From the NCBI RefSeq assembly GCF_021165955.1, contig NZ_CP088952.1, positions 2,170,001-2,234,000 on the forward strand: a DNA stretch of 64,000 bases. Direction: 5' to 3'. The notes below the pieces were generated by a model. It did no database searches, was not told where the DNA came from, and saw only the letters and a program-made list of their open reading frames with translations. The stretch comes from Massilia endophytica. GTDB lineage: Bacteria > Pseudomonadota > Gammaproteobacteria > Burkholderiales > Burkholderiaceae_D. The position numbers were made by a program, and so were the translations under genes. Within the stretch, counting starts at the first letter, position 1. Each line of letters starts with the position of its first letter. This document shows positions 8,849 to 18,235 of the stretch, piece by piece.

Positions 8849-10840
8849 ATGCTAATTGGGCGTTATGATCCTTCGCTGGTCCTCATCTCGATCGCCGTCG
8901 CGATCTTTGCCTCCTACACGGCGCTGAGTCTGGCCGGCCGGGTCCGGCAATCGAGCGGCTCCTCCGTCCATGCCTGGACCATCGGCGGCGCCTTCGCCAT
9001 GGGCAGCGGCATCTGGGCCATGCACTTCGTCGGCATGCTCGCCTTCGAGCTGCCCATCCCCGTCGGCTACGACATGGCGCTGACGCTGCTCTCCCTGCTA
9101 CTCCCCATCGTCGTCTCCGCGCTGGCCCTGCAGCAGATGAACGGCATGACTCTCGGTCCCCGGCGCCTCTTCTTCAGTGCCGGCCTCATGGGCTTGGGCA
9201 TCGCCGCCATGCACTACACAGGCATGGCGGCCATGCACATGCAGCCGGTCATCGACTACGATCCCCTGCTCTTCGCCACGTCCATCGCCATCGCCATCGT
9301 GGCCTCGGCTGGCGCCATCTGGACCGGCAACCGCCTGCGCGAGAGCGCGCCGGGCGCGCGCCTGGCCCAGGCCGCGGCTGCCGTCATCATGGGCTTTGCC
9401 ATCGTCGGCATGCACTACACCGGCATGGCGGCGGCCAACTTCCCGGCAGGCAGCGTCTGCCTGGCAGCGGGTTCGGGCATGAACCAGGACCATCTCGCCA
9501 TTCTGGTCACGGTAGCAACCGTTTGCGTGCTGAGCGTGGCCCTCCTCGTGTCGATCTTCGATGCGCGGCTCGAAACACGCAACCGGCAGCTTTCCGCCAC
9601 CGCCGCCACCGCCGAAGAGCGGCGCGCCCTCTACCTGCACGAACTGGAGGCGCGGGTGGAGGCAGAGCGCCTGAGCCACCTGAAGGACGAATTCCTCGCC
9701 ATCGTGTCGCACGAACTGCGCACGCCGCTGAACGCCATCCTGGGCTGGTCGCAACTGCTGCTGCAGCAGGACGGGCAGGACAAGGACAGCCTGCGCAAGG
9801 GCGTGCTGACCATCGAGCGCAACGCCCGCGCCCAGGCCCAGCTGATCGACGACCTGCTCGAAATGAGCAAGATCATCTCCGGCAAGGTGCGCCTGCAGCT
9901 CAAGCCCTGCTGGCCGGGCGACTTCATCGGCGCGGCGGTGGACACCGTCCGCCCCACCGCCATGGCCAAGCGCATCCGCCTCGATGTGGACCTGGACAAG
10001 CGCGCCGGTCCGGTACTGTGCGACCCGAGCCGCATGCAGCAGGTCATGTGGAACCTGCTCTCCAACGCCGTGAAGTTCACCGAACCGGGCGGCATGGTCT
10101 GCGTGCGCCTGTACCGCGAAGGGCGCGGCATCGGCATCGAGGTGCGCGACACGGGCATCGGCATCCGCGCCGACTTCCTGCCCTTCGTCTTCGAGCGCTT
10201 CCGCCAGGCGGATGCCTCCACCACGCGCCGCCACGGCGGCCTTGGCCTGGGCCTCGCCATTGCGCGCCAGCTCGTTGAAATGCAGGGCGGCACCATCGGC
10301 GTAACGAGCCAGGGCGAAGGCCGGGGCGCCACGTTCAGCCTCACGCTGCCCGAGCAGGCGCCCCTGCCGGACTGGCACGTAAGCCGCTTCCCCGCCGAAG
10401 GCGCCGGCCACAAGGCCGAATCCGCGCCCATGCCCGACCTGGCAGGCCTCAAGATCCTTGTGCTCGACGACGAAGCCGATTCGCTGGAGCTGGTGCGCGA
10501 GATCCTGGCGCAGACGGGGGCCACCATCCTCTGCGCCCACCAGCCGCTGGAAGCGCTGGACATGCTGGCCGAATTCCGGCCGCATCTTCTGATCAGCGAC
10601 ATCGGCATGCCGGGCATGGACGGCTTCGAACTGATACGCCGCGTGCGCGCGCTGGAAGACGGCGCCGCGGCCAGCCTGCCCGCCATTGCCCTCTCGGCGT
10701 TCGCGCGGCGCGAAGACCGCAGCCGCGCGCTCGCCAACGGCTTCACCGACTACCTCGTCAAGCCCGTGACGCCTGCCCTGCTGCGCCAAGCCGTGGCACG
10801 CGCGCTGCGCCGGGAAAGCGCCGCGGGAGCGGGCAAGTAG
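8849..10840 (+). CDS. MHYT-domain hybrid sensor histidine kinase/response regulator
   Basis: The 663-residue protein starts with a seven-helix MHYT sensor containing three copies of the motif (MHFVGM about residue 58, MHYTGMAAMHM about 122, MHYTGMAAAN about 188); MHYT domains are proposed to bind copper and sense O2, CO or NO. It continues with a HisKA phosphoacceptor (VSHELRTPLNAILGW, about 285), a GHKL ATPase (NLLSNAVKF, DTGIGI, GLGLGLAIA) and a C-terminal receiver (ISDIGMPGMDGFEL, with KPVTPA). No output domain is fused, so a separate phosphotransfer or regulator is expected. The next gene starts directly after its stop codon. Confidence 0.93.
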   Translation: MLIGRYDPSLVLISIAVAIFASYTALSLAGRVRQSSGSSVHAWTIGGAFAMGSGIWAMHFVGMLAFELPIPVGYDMALTLLSLLLPIVVSALALQQMNGMTLGPRRLFFSAGLMGLGIAAMHYTGMAAMHMQPVIDYDPLLFATSIAIAIVASAGAIWTGNRLRESAPGARLAQAAAAVIMGFAIVGMHYTGMAAANFPAGSVCLAAGSGMNQDHLAILVTVATVCVLSVALLVSIFDARLETRNRQLSATAATAEERRALYLHELEARVEAERLSHLKDEFLAIVSHELRTPLNAILGWSQLLLQQDGQDKDSLRKGVLTIERNARAQAQLIDDLLEMSKIISGKVRLQLKPCWPGDFIGAAVDTVRPTAMAKRIRLDVDLDKRAGPVLCDPSRMQQVMWNLLSNAVKFTEPGGMVCVRLYREGRGIGIEVRDTGIGIRADFLPFVFERFRQADASTTRRHGGLGLGLAIARQLVEMQGGTIGVTSQGEGRGATFSLTLPEQAPLPDWHVSRFPAEGAGHKAESAPMPDLAGLKILVLDDEADSLELVREILAQTGATILCAHQPLEALDMLAEFRPHLLISDIGMPGMDGFELIRRVRALEDGAAASLPAIALSAFARREDRSRALANGFTDYLVKPVTPALLRQAVARALRRESAAGAGK

Positions 10841-11512
10841 ATGGCGGATCAAAAACAGTCGCAGCTTCTCGGCGCCAACCTCGCCTTCACGGCAGGCTTT
10901 ATCGACACCGTCGGCTTCATCGCCCTGTTCGGGCTTTTCACCGCCCACGTCACCGGCAACTTCGTGCTCATCGGCGCCACGCTGGCGGACTTCTCGCAGG
11001 CGGCCATCCTGCTCAAGTTCCTCGCCTTCCCTGCTTTCATCGCGGGCATTGTCGCGCTCCGCCTGCTGGTGCGCCAGCCAAGCCTCGCGCCCGCTGCGGC
11101 GCTGTGCCGAGCCTATGCGCTGGAAGCGCTGCTGCTTCTGGCCTTCATGCTGTGCGGCGTGGCGGCCACGCCCGTGGGTGATGCGCCGGGCGCGCTGGCC
11201 ATGACAGCGGGCCTTCTGGGCACAGCCGCCATGGGTGCGCACAGCGCAGGCAGCCGCCTGCTGCTGCCGCAACTGGCGCCGACTTCCATGATGACGGGGA
11301 ACGTGACCCAGTTCGCCATCGACTCCGTCGATATCGCGCTGGGCCACGCGGACGCCGAAACCCGCGCGCGCTGCACCAAATTCCTGTGGCCCCTGCTGGG
11401 CTTCTTCGCGGGCTGCATCGCAGGCGCCTTTGGCTACACCCGGTTCGGTTTCTGGTGCATCCTGCTGCCGCTCTGCCACATCGCCGCGCTGGCGCTCACC
11501 AGCCGGGGATAG
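10841..11512 (+). CDS. YoaK/DUF1275 family membrane protein
   Basis: The 223-residue protein has about six hydrophobic segments. FTAGFIDTVGFIALFGLFTAHVTGNFVLIGA near the N-terminus and SMMTGNVTQFAID near residue 150 are the two repeated signatures of the DUF1275 family. The function of the family is unsettled. Its ATG follows the stop of the MHYT kinase gene without a gap, so it is co-translated with that sensor. Confidence 0.88.
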   Translation: MADQKQSQLLGANLAFTAGFIDTVGFIALFGLFTAHVTGNFVLIGATLADFSQAAILLKFLAFPAFIAGIVALRLLVRQPSLAPAAALCRAYALEALLLLAFMLCGVAATPVGDAPGALAMTAGLLGTAAMGAHSAGSRLLLPQLAPTSMMTGNVTQFAIDSVDIALGHADAETRARCTKFLWPLLGFFAGCIAGAFGYTRFGFWCILLPLCHIAALALTSRG

Positions 11513-11517
11513 CCGGA

Positions 11518-11898
11518 ATGAGAAGCGCGGAAGATGACGTCGAAAACCGCCGCCCCGTCTGGGAGGCGCTTTCAGACATGTTTCTCGATACGGATGTTTC
11601 GCTATTCAGGGAAGCGCGTGTAGAAAAGCTGGCGGCATCGCCCTATTCGATCGGCGAACTCGAATCGATACTGGTGAACGAGGTATATCCTGTCTGCGCG
11701 GGGAACCTGTTGTCCATCGCAGGCGAATGGGCGGGTTTCGACGAAGGGTGGCTGCAGGAGAGAATACTTCGCCGCAGCCGTTCCCGTGGCATCTTCCACT
11801 TCCTCAATCCCGGGCGGCTCACGGTGCCGCTGTCGTTCGAATGGCGCGCGACGAAGGCGGGCATCGCCGCTGCGCGGCGGCTCCCTGACAATCATTAA
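11518..11898 (+). CDS. DUF7079-like small protein
   Basis: A soluble 126-residue protein. RRPVWEALSDMFLDTDV at the start, the segment YSIGELESILVNEVYPVC and LLSIAGEWAGFDEGWL match what I recall of the DUF7079 family of uncharacterised proteobacterial proteins. It starts six bases after the DUF1275 gene and precedes the TMEM175-like gene by 15 bases, so the four genes from 8849 look like one transcript. Confidence 0.7.
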   Translation: MRSAEDDVENRRPVWEALSDMFLDTDVSLFREARVEKLAASPYSIGELESILVNEVYPVCAGNLLSIAGEWAGFDEGWLQERILRRSRSRGIFHFLNPGRLTVPLSFEWRATKAGIAAARRLPDNH

Positions 11899-11913
11899 TC
11901 AAACGGAGAATTC

Positions 11914-12525
11914 ATGGGCAAGAACCGGCTGGAAGCCTTCAGCGACGGCGTTATCGCCATCATCATCACCATCATGGTGCTGGAACTTAAGGTTCCGCAC
12001 AGCCCGGATTTCGGGGCCCTGCTCACGCTGTGGCCTGTGTTCATGAGCTATGTGCTCAGCTTCATCTACGTCGGCATCTACTGGAACAACCACCATCATC
12101 TCATTCATGCGGTGAAGGAGGTCAGCGGGGGCGTCCTCTGGGCCAACCTGCACCTTCTGTTCTGGCTGTCGCTGATTCCCTTCGTGACCGCGTGGATGGG
12201 CGAGAACCACTTCCATACCGGCCCCACCATCGCCTACGGCTTCGTGCTGTTCATGTGCTCCGTGGCGTACGCGCTGCTGGCGCGGGGGCTCATCGCCAAC
12301 CATCCCAGGAACGCCACGCTGGCGGACGCTATCGGCGGCGACCGCAAGGGGAAGCTGTCGATCGTCTTCTACCTGCTTGGCGTGCTGCTGTCCTGCTTCG
12401 TCGCGTGGCTGGGATTCCTGGTCTATTTCTGCGTGGCCGTGATGTGGCTCGTGCCCGACCGCCGAATCGAGGAGAAGGTGGTCGAGGAAATCGAACAGGA
12501 AGAGTCTCAATCTGGCCCGAACTGA
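11914..12525 (+). CDS. TMEM175/DUF1211 family potassium channel-like protein
   Basis: The 203-residue protein begins with KNRLEAFSDGVIAIIITIMV, whose FSDGV...I(T) signature in the first helix defines the bacterial TMEM175 (DUF1211) family of K+ channels. Six hydrophobic segments are visible, and YWNNHHHLIHAV is a typical loop. The ATG is preceded by ACGGAGAA. It is the last gene of the 8.8-12.5 kb run. Confidence 0.85.
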   Translation: MGKNRLEAFSDGVIAIIITIMVLELKVPHSPDFGALLTLWPVFMSYVLSFIYVGIYWNNHHHLIHAVKEVSGGVLWANLHLLFWLSLIPFVTAWMGENHFHTGPTIAYGFVLFMCSVAYALLARGLIANHPRNATLADAIGGDRKGKLSIVFYLLGVLLSCFVAWLGFLVYFCVAVMWLVPDRRIEEKVVEEIEQEESQSGPN

Positions 12526-12624
12526 GCCCCGCAGGGGAGTCGCGGGTATTTGACCTACACCAACAGCTGGCTTCCAGTGCCGAGGGACAATTGCTCCTCC
12601 GCTTAACCTGCACGGGAGGAACAA

Positions 12625-13116
12625 ATGGCGCTGGACGCGTATCTGCACATCGAAGGAATCAAGGGCGAGTCCACCGACGAACGCCACAGGGACTGGATCG
12701 AGGTATCGAATGTCACCTGGAGCGTGTATCAGCCGAGAGCGTCGGTCGTTTCAACCGCAGGCGGGCAGACCGTAGGCCGAGCCGAGCTGTCCAACATCTC
12801 GTTCAGCAAACTTGCAGACCTGTCCTCACCTCTCTTGCAGCAGACCTGCGCGATGGGCAAGACCATTCCGAAAGCCAGGTTCGAGTTCATGCGGGCAGAC
12901 GGAAACGGCCAGCCCATCAAGTACTATGAAGTCGAAGTTGAGAACGTCATGATTTCAGGTGTGACCCCGGCAAGCGGCAACGGCGGCATTCTCATCGAGC
13001 AGGTGCAGTTGGCATATTCGAAGATGAAATGGAAGTACACCAAGCAGAGCATCCAGGGAGGAATGGCAGGGAACACGTCCGGTGGTTGGGACTGCGCTGG
13101 TCTCAAGTGCGTTTGA
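12625..13116 (+). CDS. Hcp-family type VI secretion tube/effector-carrier protein
   Basis: The 163-residue protein starts ALDAYLHIEGIKGESTDERH, the conserved beginning of Hcp, and continues with the beta-barrel pattern of that family (IEVSNVTWSV; FEFMRA; YYEVEVENVMISG). Hcp rings form the T6SS tube and carry small effectors. No baseplate, sheath or ClpV gene is in the window, so this is an orphan Hcp of the auxiliary-module type. It is followed by a putative amidase effector and its putative immunity gene. GGGAGGAAC precedes the ATG. A C-terminal tail with two cysteines extends past the usual end. Confidence 0.88.
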   Translation: MALDAYLHIEGIKGESTDERHRDWIEVSNVTWSVYQPRASVVSTAGGQTVGRAELSNISFSKLADLSSPLLQQTCAMGKTIPKARFEFMRADGNGQPIKYYEVEVENVMISGVTPASGNGGILIEQVQLAYSKMKWKYTKQSIQGGMAGNTSGGWDCAGLKCV

Positions 13117-13127
13117 AGGAAGCTGCC

Positions 13128-13583
13128 ATGCCCCGCCCGGCCGTCTATCAAGGCAATCTGGAGGCCTTGCTGCTCAATTGGAAGGAGCAGGAAACGCCAA
13201 GTCTCGCGAGTGGAGAGTGTGCGAGACTCCCTCAGGTACTTACGGACGTGGGCCACACGAGCAGGTGGCACCGCGGCCCGAGAGTAGTGGATTCCCCCAA
13301 CCTCCTTGCAGGTACGGTTATTGCCAACTTCAAGCTCAGGGATGGGAGATGGGTGTTCCCGAATGAGCAAGGCTGGCACGCCGGACTGTTCTACAGGTTT
13401 GAAGGAAGAAGAGTCATGTCTAATGGCCTGCCATGCGTGTTCTCGATGATCGATCAATGGCTGCACAAAGCGCCAGGCCTTAGGGGCCTTGCCATACTTC
13501 CTGATTGGTTCAGAGCAGAACACCCCAACAAGTATGTCCCCTCGAATCGGGCGGACGAGTTCTACGTGGTGCTGGTGCCATGA
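13128..13583 (+). CDS. BPSL0067-like probable T6SS amidase effector
   Basis: The 151-residue protein has no signal peptide. It resembles BPSL0067-family proteins, NlpC/P60-like folds found next to Hcp. The expected triad positions are visible as SGECARL (Cys, about residue 26), GWHAGLF (His, about 84) and MIDQW (Asp, about 106); NRADEFYVVL closes the domain. The likely role is cleavage of peptidoglycan peptides in a competitor's periplasm after Hcp-mediated delivery. It follows hcp by 11 bases and overlaps the next gene by four bases (ATGA), as expected for an effector/immunity pair. Function is inferred from motif and context. Confidence 0.7.
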   Translation: MPRPAVYQGNLEALLLNWKEQETPSLASGECARLPQVLTDVGHTSRWHRGPRVVDSPNLLAGTVIANFKLRDGRWVFPNEQGWHAGLFYRFEGRRVMSNGLPCVFSMIDQWLHKAPGLRGLAILPDWFRAEHPNKYVPSNRADEFYVVLVP

Positions 13584-14044
13584 AGCGGGGCCTGCTCGGG
13601 GTACTGGTTCTATTTCCGATAGCTGCTGCGGCGCAGGAATATGAGTGCCCGCAGGTTTACCCGGAGCAGGCAACTAAGCTCGCCGGGCTACCGCCAAATC
13701 ACGCTGGAAGCGGCCTTGCCAGAAGCGGGAGGCTATCGAACGCCTATATCCATATCGGCGCCCTTCATTCCGATCCAAATGGGTTCGACGCAATGCAGAT
13801 CGTCCCCAGACGAATACGCGGCGGCTGGGAAACCGAAGACCGGTTCAAGCCACATGAGAGCAAATGGCTGGTATGCGAATATGGGGGAGAGCGAAGCAGC
13901 GCACATGAACTGCGCCACCGAGGTCTGGTGGAATGGTGGGAACAGATCGCCCCCACCGCCACCTACTGCGTACTGCGGTTCACCGAGCTCAAGCACGAAT
14001 CGGCGGTCCCAAGTAGTTGGACCGCCAAGGCTAGCTGCATGTGA
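13580..14044 (+). CDS. STY0301-like periplasmic immunity protein
   Basis: The 154-residue product has a Sec signal peptide (MKRGLLGVLVLFPIAAAAQ). The mature part has ECPQVYP near the start, a GGWETEDRF segment, and SKWLVCEYGG, all typical of the STY0301 family that accompanies BPSL0067-type effectors. A periplasmic location fits neutralisation of a cell-wall amidase. Translation starts inside the effector stop codon (ATGA). The 3' end is one base from that of the convergent DUF1460 gene. Confidence 0.7.
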   Translation: MKRGLLGVLVLFPIAAAAQEYECPQVYPEQATKLAGLPPNHAGSGLARSGRLSNAYIHIGALHSDPNGFDAMQIVPRRIRGGWETEDRFKPHESKWLVCEYGGERSSAHELRHRGLVEWWEQIAPTATYCVLRFTELKHESAVPSSWTAKASCM

Positions 14045-14045
14045 A

Positions 14046-14960
14046 TCACGGGCGAGGCTGCGGCAGCGCCGGAGGAACGACGATGGTGTCGTTCAGGCGC
14101 AGGAACTTGAAGCCTGCCAGCTTCTGCACGGGCTTGCCTTCCGCCGCCTGGCGCGCTTCGCGTGCCGCCACGCGCTCCATGAAGGCGTCGAAGCTCTCTT
14201 CGCGCACCTTCGGCTCGGCGGAGTTCAGGAAGTTGCGGCTGCCGTCCGGCGCCGTCACCACCAGGCCGACGTGCGAGGCCCAGTACTCGCCGTTGCGGGT
14301 CGAGATCACGTTCACGAAGTCGCCGTCGTTCAGCTGAGAGAGCACGTTCTTCACGTAGTCCTTCGGCACATAGGCTTCATTGCTCTGGGTGACCGGGAAG
14401 CTTGCCTCCGTGTGGTGGCGGGTGCGCAGGAAGCGCGTGCGGTCCACCGTCAGCGGATAGCTGGCGGTGCGCTCGCCCGCCAGCTTGGCGCTGATGTCCG
14501 TCACCAGCCAGCCGTTGTTGATGTTCCAGTCCTGCTCCGTGTAGTGGTTGCGCGTCGCCACGCCGACCACGCCGTCCTTGTAGCGGATTCGCTGCAGCAT
14601 CCAGAAAAATTCTTCCCAGTTGCGCGATAGCGCCATGGCATAAGTATGTTCCGAAAATACAACACAATCGCTGTGCGTCAGGCTGAACATCGGCAGCTCG
14701 TCGTGGATCTGGAAGGGGAATTCGCCCAGCAGATTGAGCACGTAAGGCTGGCCGATGTTCTGGCGGCCGATAGCGGCGATGCGCTTGCGCAGGTCCGGCT
14801 CACTGGTCTGCATGTGGTTTATATACCGGCCTGCTTCCTGCGGCGTCATCTGGTACAGGGGCTTCTTCAGCAGCTGCTCCATGCTCAGGGGCTGGGATGG
14901 CGGAGATACGGTCGCACAGCCGGTCATCAACAGGGCAAACAGCAGGGGAAGCAGGCGCAT
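14046..14960 (-). CDS. DUF1460 N-acetylmuramoyl-L-alanine amidase-like lipoprotein
   Basis: The 304-residue protein has a lipoprotein signal (LMTGC, Cys about residue 15). The SDCVVFSEHTYAMAL segment carries the probable catalytic Cys, and ASHVGLVV (about 225) the probable His; together with NISAKLAGER-like and YVPKDYV segments this matches DUF1460, an NlpC/P60-like family whose structures support amidase activity on cell-wall fragments. It is likely an outer-membrane lipoprotein acting on peptidoglycan. Convergent with the T6SS immunity gene; I see no sign that it belongs to that cassette. Confidence 0.83.
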   Translation of the reverse strand: MRLLPLLFALLMTGCATVSPPSQPLSMEQLLKKPLYQMTPQEAGRYINHMQTSEPDLRKRIAAIGRQNIGQPYVLNLLGEFPFQIHDELPMFSLTHSDCVVFSEHTYAMALSRNWEEFFWMLQRIRYKDGVVGVATRNHYTEQDWNINNGWLVTDISAKLAGERTASYPLTVDRTRFLRTRHHTEASFPVTQSNEAYVPKDYVKNVLSQLNDGDFVNVISTRNGEYWASHVGLVVTAPDGSRNFLNSAEPKVREESFDAFMERVAAREARQAAEGKPVQKLAGFKFLRLNDTIVVPPALPQPRP

Positions 14961-15172
14961 TGCAGGACTCTCAGAGGGAAAAGCTTACGCTAGCGCGTTT
15001 TGCGCGTGACCGCGAATGATTCTTTGTCATGACTCCATAACTTCCGGTTTCCTATTCCCGGGAGTTATGAGCACGCAAATATTAGTCATTATGCATAAAT
15101 GGAATTCTGGCGAATACTTTTTCTAACCGGTATTAAATCGGTCTTGGAAAAAATTACAACCGTGGAGAGCAA

Positions 15173-18151
15173 ATGAGCATGTACGAGAAGAAGCCGCTGG
15201 CCGTAGCGGTCTCGCTGGCGCTGATGACGCTGGCAGCGCAGAACGCGCTGGCGCAGCAGGCCCCGGCGGCCGATTCGGCCACGCAGGTGGTGGAAGTGAC
15301 GGGTATCCGCGCTTCCATGGCGAAGTCGCTGAGCGTGAAGAAGAATTCCTCGGCCAACGTGGAGGTCATCACGGCCGAAGACGTGGGCAAGATGCCGGAC
15401 AAGAACCTGGCCGACTCCCTGCAGCGCCTGACCGGCGTGGCGGTGCGTACCGACTACGACGAGGCCGAGAAGGTCGCCATGCGCGGCACCAATCCGGACC
15501 ACACCCTGATCATCTTCAACGGCCACGCCGTGGCCGGCGGCGACTGGTACATTTCCGACCAGCTCTCCAGCAGCCGTTCCACCAGCCTTTCGCTGATGCC
15601 GTCGAACGTGCTGAACCAGGCGATCGTCTACAAGACCTCGCAGGCGAATATCCAGGATGGCGGCCTGGCCGGCACCATCAACGTGACCACCCGCAAGCCG
15701 CTGGCGCAGAAGGAGCGCCTGTCGGGCGTGGTCAACCTGGGCGGCGTGTATGCCGACCTGCCAGGCAAGGCGACCCACGACGTCAATGCCTCGGTCAACT
15801 GGAAGAACGAAGCCAACACCTTCGGTATCATCGTGCAGGGCTTCGCCGAGAAGCGCATGGTGCGCCGCGATTCCGTGTCGCGCTTCGCCTACCCGCCCAA
15901 CAGCGGCTGGGACGTGATCAACACCGCGACCATGAAGGGCATCACCGACGAATCGCTGGCCGGTACGGGCCTGAAGGCTGCGGACCTGAACGGCGTGCGT
16001 ATCCCAGGTTCGATGAGCATGGAATACGTGCAGGGCGAGCGTGACCGCAAGGGCGGCATGTTCTCGGCCCAGTTCAAGCCGAACAAAGACCTCGACATGA
16101 CGATGACGGGCTTCCACTCGTCCATGAAGGCGCCGAACTACGGCCGCCTGAATGCGGGCGCCATCATCAGCATGCTGCAGGGCAAGCAGAGCGGCCAGGG
16201 CCCCTACGCGGGCGCCCCGACCTCGGTCAACGGCAAGCAGGTGTTCGCACAGATCAAGAACCCGGTCATCGTGACCGAGAAGACCATGTTCGGCCACGAG
16301 CTGCGCGTGCTCAAGAGCGCTGACATCGTGTACCCGGACGGCACCCCGCCGCAGTACATCGGCGAAACCGAAGGCGCCTATCGCGACGGCGCACTGGCCA
16401 AGAGCTCCTTCCTCGACCTCGACGCGAAATACCGCGTCAACCAGGACCTGACCATCAAGGGCCTGTTCTCCACCACGCGCGGCGAAGGCAAGACCGATCT
16501 GGACCAGGGCCTGACCTACACCCGCTTCGGCACCGGCGTCTCCTACGCGCTGGGCGGCCTGAAAGACGCGCCGATGGTCAAGTACTACGGCACCGGCCCG
16601 AACATGTACAAGCCGCAAGGCGCTGACGGCACCGGCTTCGTGCTGACCGGCCGCAATGCCGCCAACGCGCGCACCGTGGACCGCGAAAACAGCCTGAACC
16701 TGGATGCGGAATACAGCCTCGACCGCGGCATGCTCAAGTCGCTGGAATCCGGCGTGCGTTTCTCGGAGCACAAGCGCTCCCTGGTGCGCCGCTTCCCGCA
16801 GCTGCGCTACGCCGACCTGGCGCCGAATGCCCCGACCAGCGGCTTCATTCCATGGCCGTCGGACTTCGGCAACGGCCTGGACGGCCCGGCGGGCTGGGAC
16901 AACACCAGCTGGACCATCACTCCGGAAGCGCTGAAGGCCTACTACGAAGCCAACCGCACCGTCACCAGCTCCGACTGGGAACGCCGCGCGGGCCTGGAAA
17001 TCGACATGCGCGAGCGCCAGAGCGCCGGCTACATCATGGCCAACCTGGAAGCGGACCGCCTGTCCGGCAACATCGGCCTGCGCCTGGTGCGCACCGAAGT
17101 GGACGCGATGATTCCTTACCCGATCCCGGCCGGCATCTGCACCCGCTCGCGTCCCGGCGAACCGATCATCCCATGCCCTGGCTATCCGGACGCGATCACC
17201 TGGGTTCATGAGGGCACCGGCTCCTTCCAGGACCGCACCTTCAATCCGAAGGCCGGCAGCTTCTTCTACAAGAAGGAGAACAAGCACCATTACACCAACG
17301 TGCTGCCAAGCCTGAACCTGCGCTATGAACTGCAGGACGACATGATCACCCGCTTCGGCCTGAGCCGCACCATCGGCCGCCAGAACTACAACCTGTTCGC
17401 CGTCGGCTACAGCAGCGCGACTTGCGGCGAAGCCGGTTGCACCATCATCGGCCCGAACCCGAACATCTCGCCGCAGACCTCGAACAACGCGGACCTGTCG
17501 TGGGCATGGTACTTCGCTCCACGTTCGCTGGTGAGCGTGAACCTGTACTACTCGAAGATCAAGGGCTATCCGAAGACGGGTATCGCAGGCGCCGCAACGA
17601 TCGAATACATCGACCCGCGCGACAGCCAGCTGAAGACCTTCAACGTGCTGACCTCTTCGCAGCAGGGCGCGCACGTAGGCGGCATCGAGCTGGCGTATGA
17701 GCAGCCGATCGGCAAAACCGGCTTCGGCTTCACCTCCAACGTGAGCCGCGCCAAGACCAAGGTCGACGACGGCCTGCCGATGGTCGGCGCATCCGAATGG
17801 GCGGCCAACCTGGGCGGCTACTTCGAGAACGACAAGTTCTCGGCGCGCCTGGTGGCGAACTACCGCAGCGAGTACGTGAACAGCAGCACCGCTCCGACTC
17901 CTAACGCGGCAAGCCAGGGCAAGGCAGTGATCAACGGCGTGACCATGCCGGTCGCCCCGACCATGGCCGCTCCCGTGACCACGTTGGCGTTCAACGCAAG
18001 CTACAACATCACGCCGACCCTGATCCTGTCGTTCGACGCGACCAACCTGACCAACGCCAAGCGCGCCTACTATCGCTACAGCGAAGAAGAGCAGCAGAAG
18101 CTGGACGTCAGCGGCCGCCAGTACTACCTGAACCTGAAGTACAAGTTCTAA
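15173..18151 (+). CDS. TonB-dependent receptor (Xanthomonas/Caulobacter type)
   Basis: The 992-residue outer-membrane protein has a signal peptide ending in ALAQQ, a plug domain with VVEVTGIRASMAKSL and ITAEDVGKMPDKNLADSLQR, the pattern of the large TonB receptor class common in oligotrophic bacteria for carbohydrate or polymer uptake, and a 22-strand barrel ending in YYLNLKYKF with the C-terminal Phe needed for Bam assembly. Its substrate is unknown; no sugar or peptide catabolic genes flank it. A short inverted repeat (ACCG-N9-CGGT at 15126-15142) lies upstream and could be an operator. Two tandem hairpins and a T-run follow the stop. Confidence 0.9.
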   Translation: MSMYEKKPLAVAVSLALMTLAAQNALAQQAPAADSATQVVEVTGIRASMAKSLSVKKNSSANVEVITAEDVGKMPDKNLADSLQRLTGVAVRTDYDEAEKVAMRGTNPDHTLIIFNGHAVAGGDWYISDQLSSSRSTSLSLMPSNVLNQAIVYKTSQANIQDGGLAGTINVTTRKPLAQKERLSGVVNLGGVYADLPGKATHDVNASVNWKNEANTFGIIVQGFAEKRMVRRDSVSRFAYPPNSGWDVINTATMKGITDESLAGTGLKAADLNGVRIPGSMSMEYVQGERDRKGGMFSAQFKPNKDLDMTMTGFHSSMKAPNYGRLNAGAIISMLQGKQSGQGPYAGAPTSVNGKQVFAQIKNPVIVTEKTMFGHELRVLKSADIVYPDGTPPQYIGETEGAYRDGALAKSSFLDLDAKYRVNQDLTIKGLFSTTRGEGKTDLDQGLTYTRFGTGVSYALGGLKDAPMVKYYGTGPNMYKPQGADGTGFVLTGRNAANARTVDRENSLNLDAEYSLDRGMLKSLESGVRFSEHKRSLVRRFPQLRYADLAPNAPTSGFIPWPSDFGNGLDGPAGWDNTSWTITPEALKAYYEANRTVTSSDWERRAGLEIDMRERQSAGYIMANLEADRLSGNIGLRLVRTEVDAMIPYPIPAGICTRSRPGEPIIPCPGYPDAITWVHEGTGSFQDRTFNPKAGSFFYKKENKHHYTNVLPSLNLRYELQDDMITRFGLSRTIGRQNYNLFAVGYSSATCGEAGCTIIGPNPNISPQTSNNADLSWAWYFAPRSLVSVNLYYSKIKGYPKTGIAGAATIEYIDPRDSQLKTFNVLTSSQQGAHVGGIELAYEQPIGKTGFGFTSNVSRAKTKVDDGLPMVGASEWAANLGGYFENDKFSARLVANYRSEYVNSSTAPTPNAASQGKAVINGVTMPVAPTMAAPVTTLAFNASYNITPTLILSFDATNLTNAKRAYYRYSEEEQQKLDVSGRQYYLNLKYKF

Positions 18152-18187
18152 GCTCCCTGTAGTAGCGTTCAGGCGCAAGCCTGAACT

Positions 18188-18230
18188 GCCGGACCGGCTT
18201 CCCCCTCCCTTGGCCGGTCCGGCTTTTTTT
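18188..18230 (+). terminator. Rho-independent terminator after TonB receptor gene
   Basis: A perfect 11-bp stem (GCCGGACCGGC / GCCGGTCCGGC) with a 14-nt loop is followed by seven Ts. A second perfect 8-bp hairpin (GTTCAGGC / GCCTGAAC, 18167-18186) lies just before it. Confidence 0.88.
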
Positions 18231-18235
18231 CGTCC

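Noticed and set aside
14046..14960. DUF1460 amidase as a second effector of the Hcp cassette
   Set aside because: It is on the opposite strand, has its own lipoprotein signal and no adjacent immunity gene, so it is more likely a resident cell-wall enzyme.
15089..18178. A 1,029-codon minus-strand frame opposite the first TonB receptor
   Set aside because: The plus-strand receptor has a signal peptide, plug and barrel motifs; the opposite frame is Val/Arg/His-rich and featureless.
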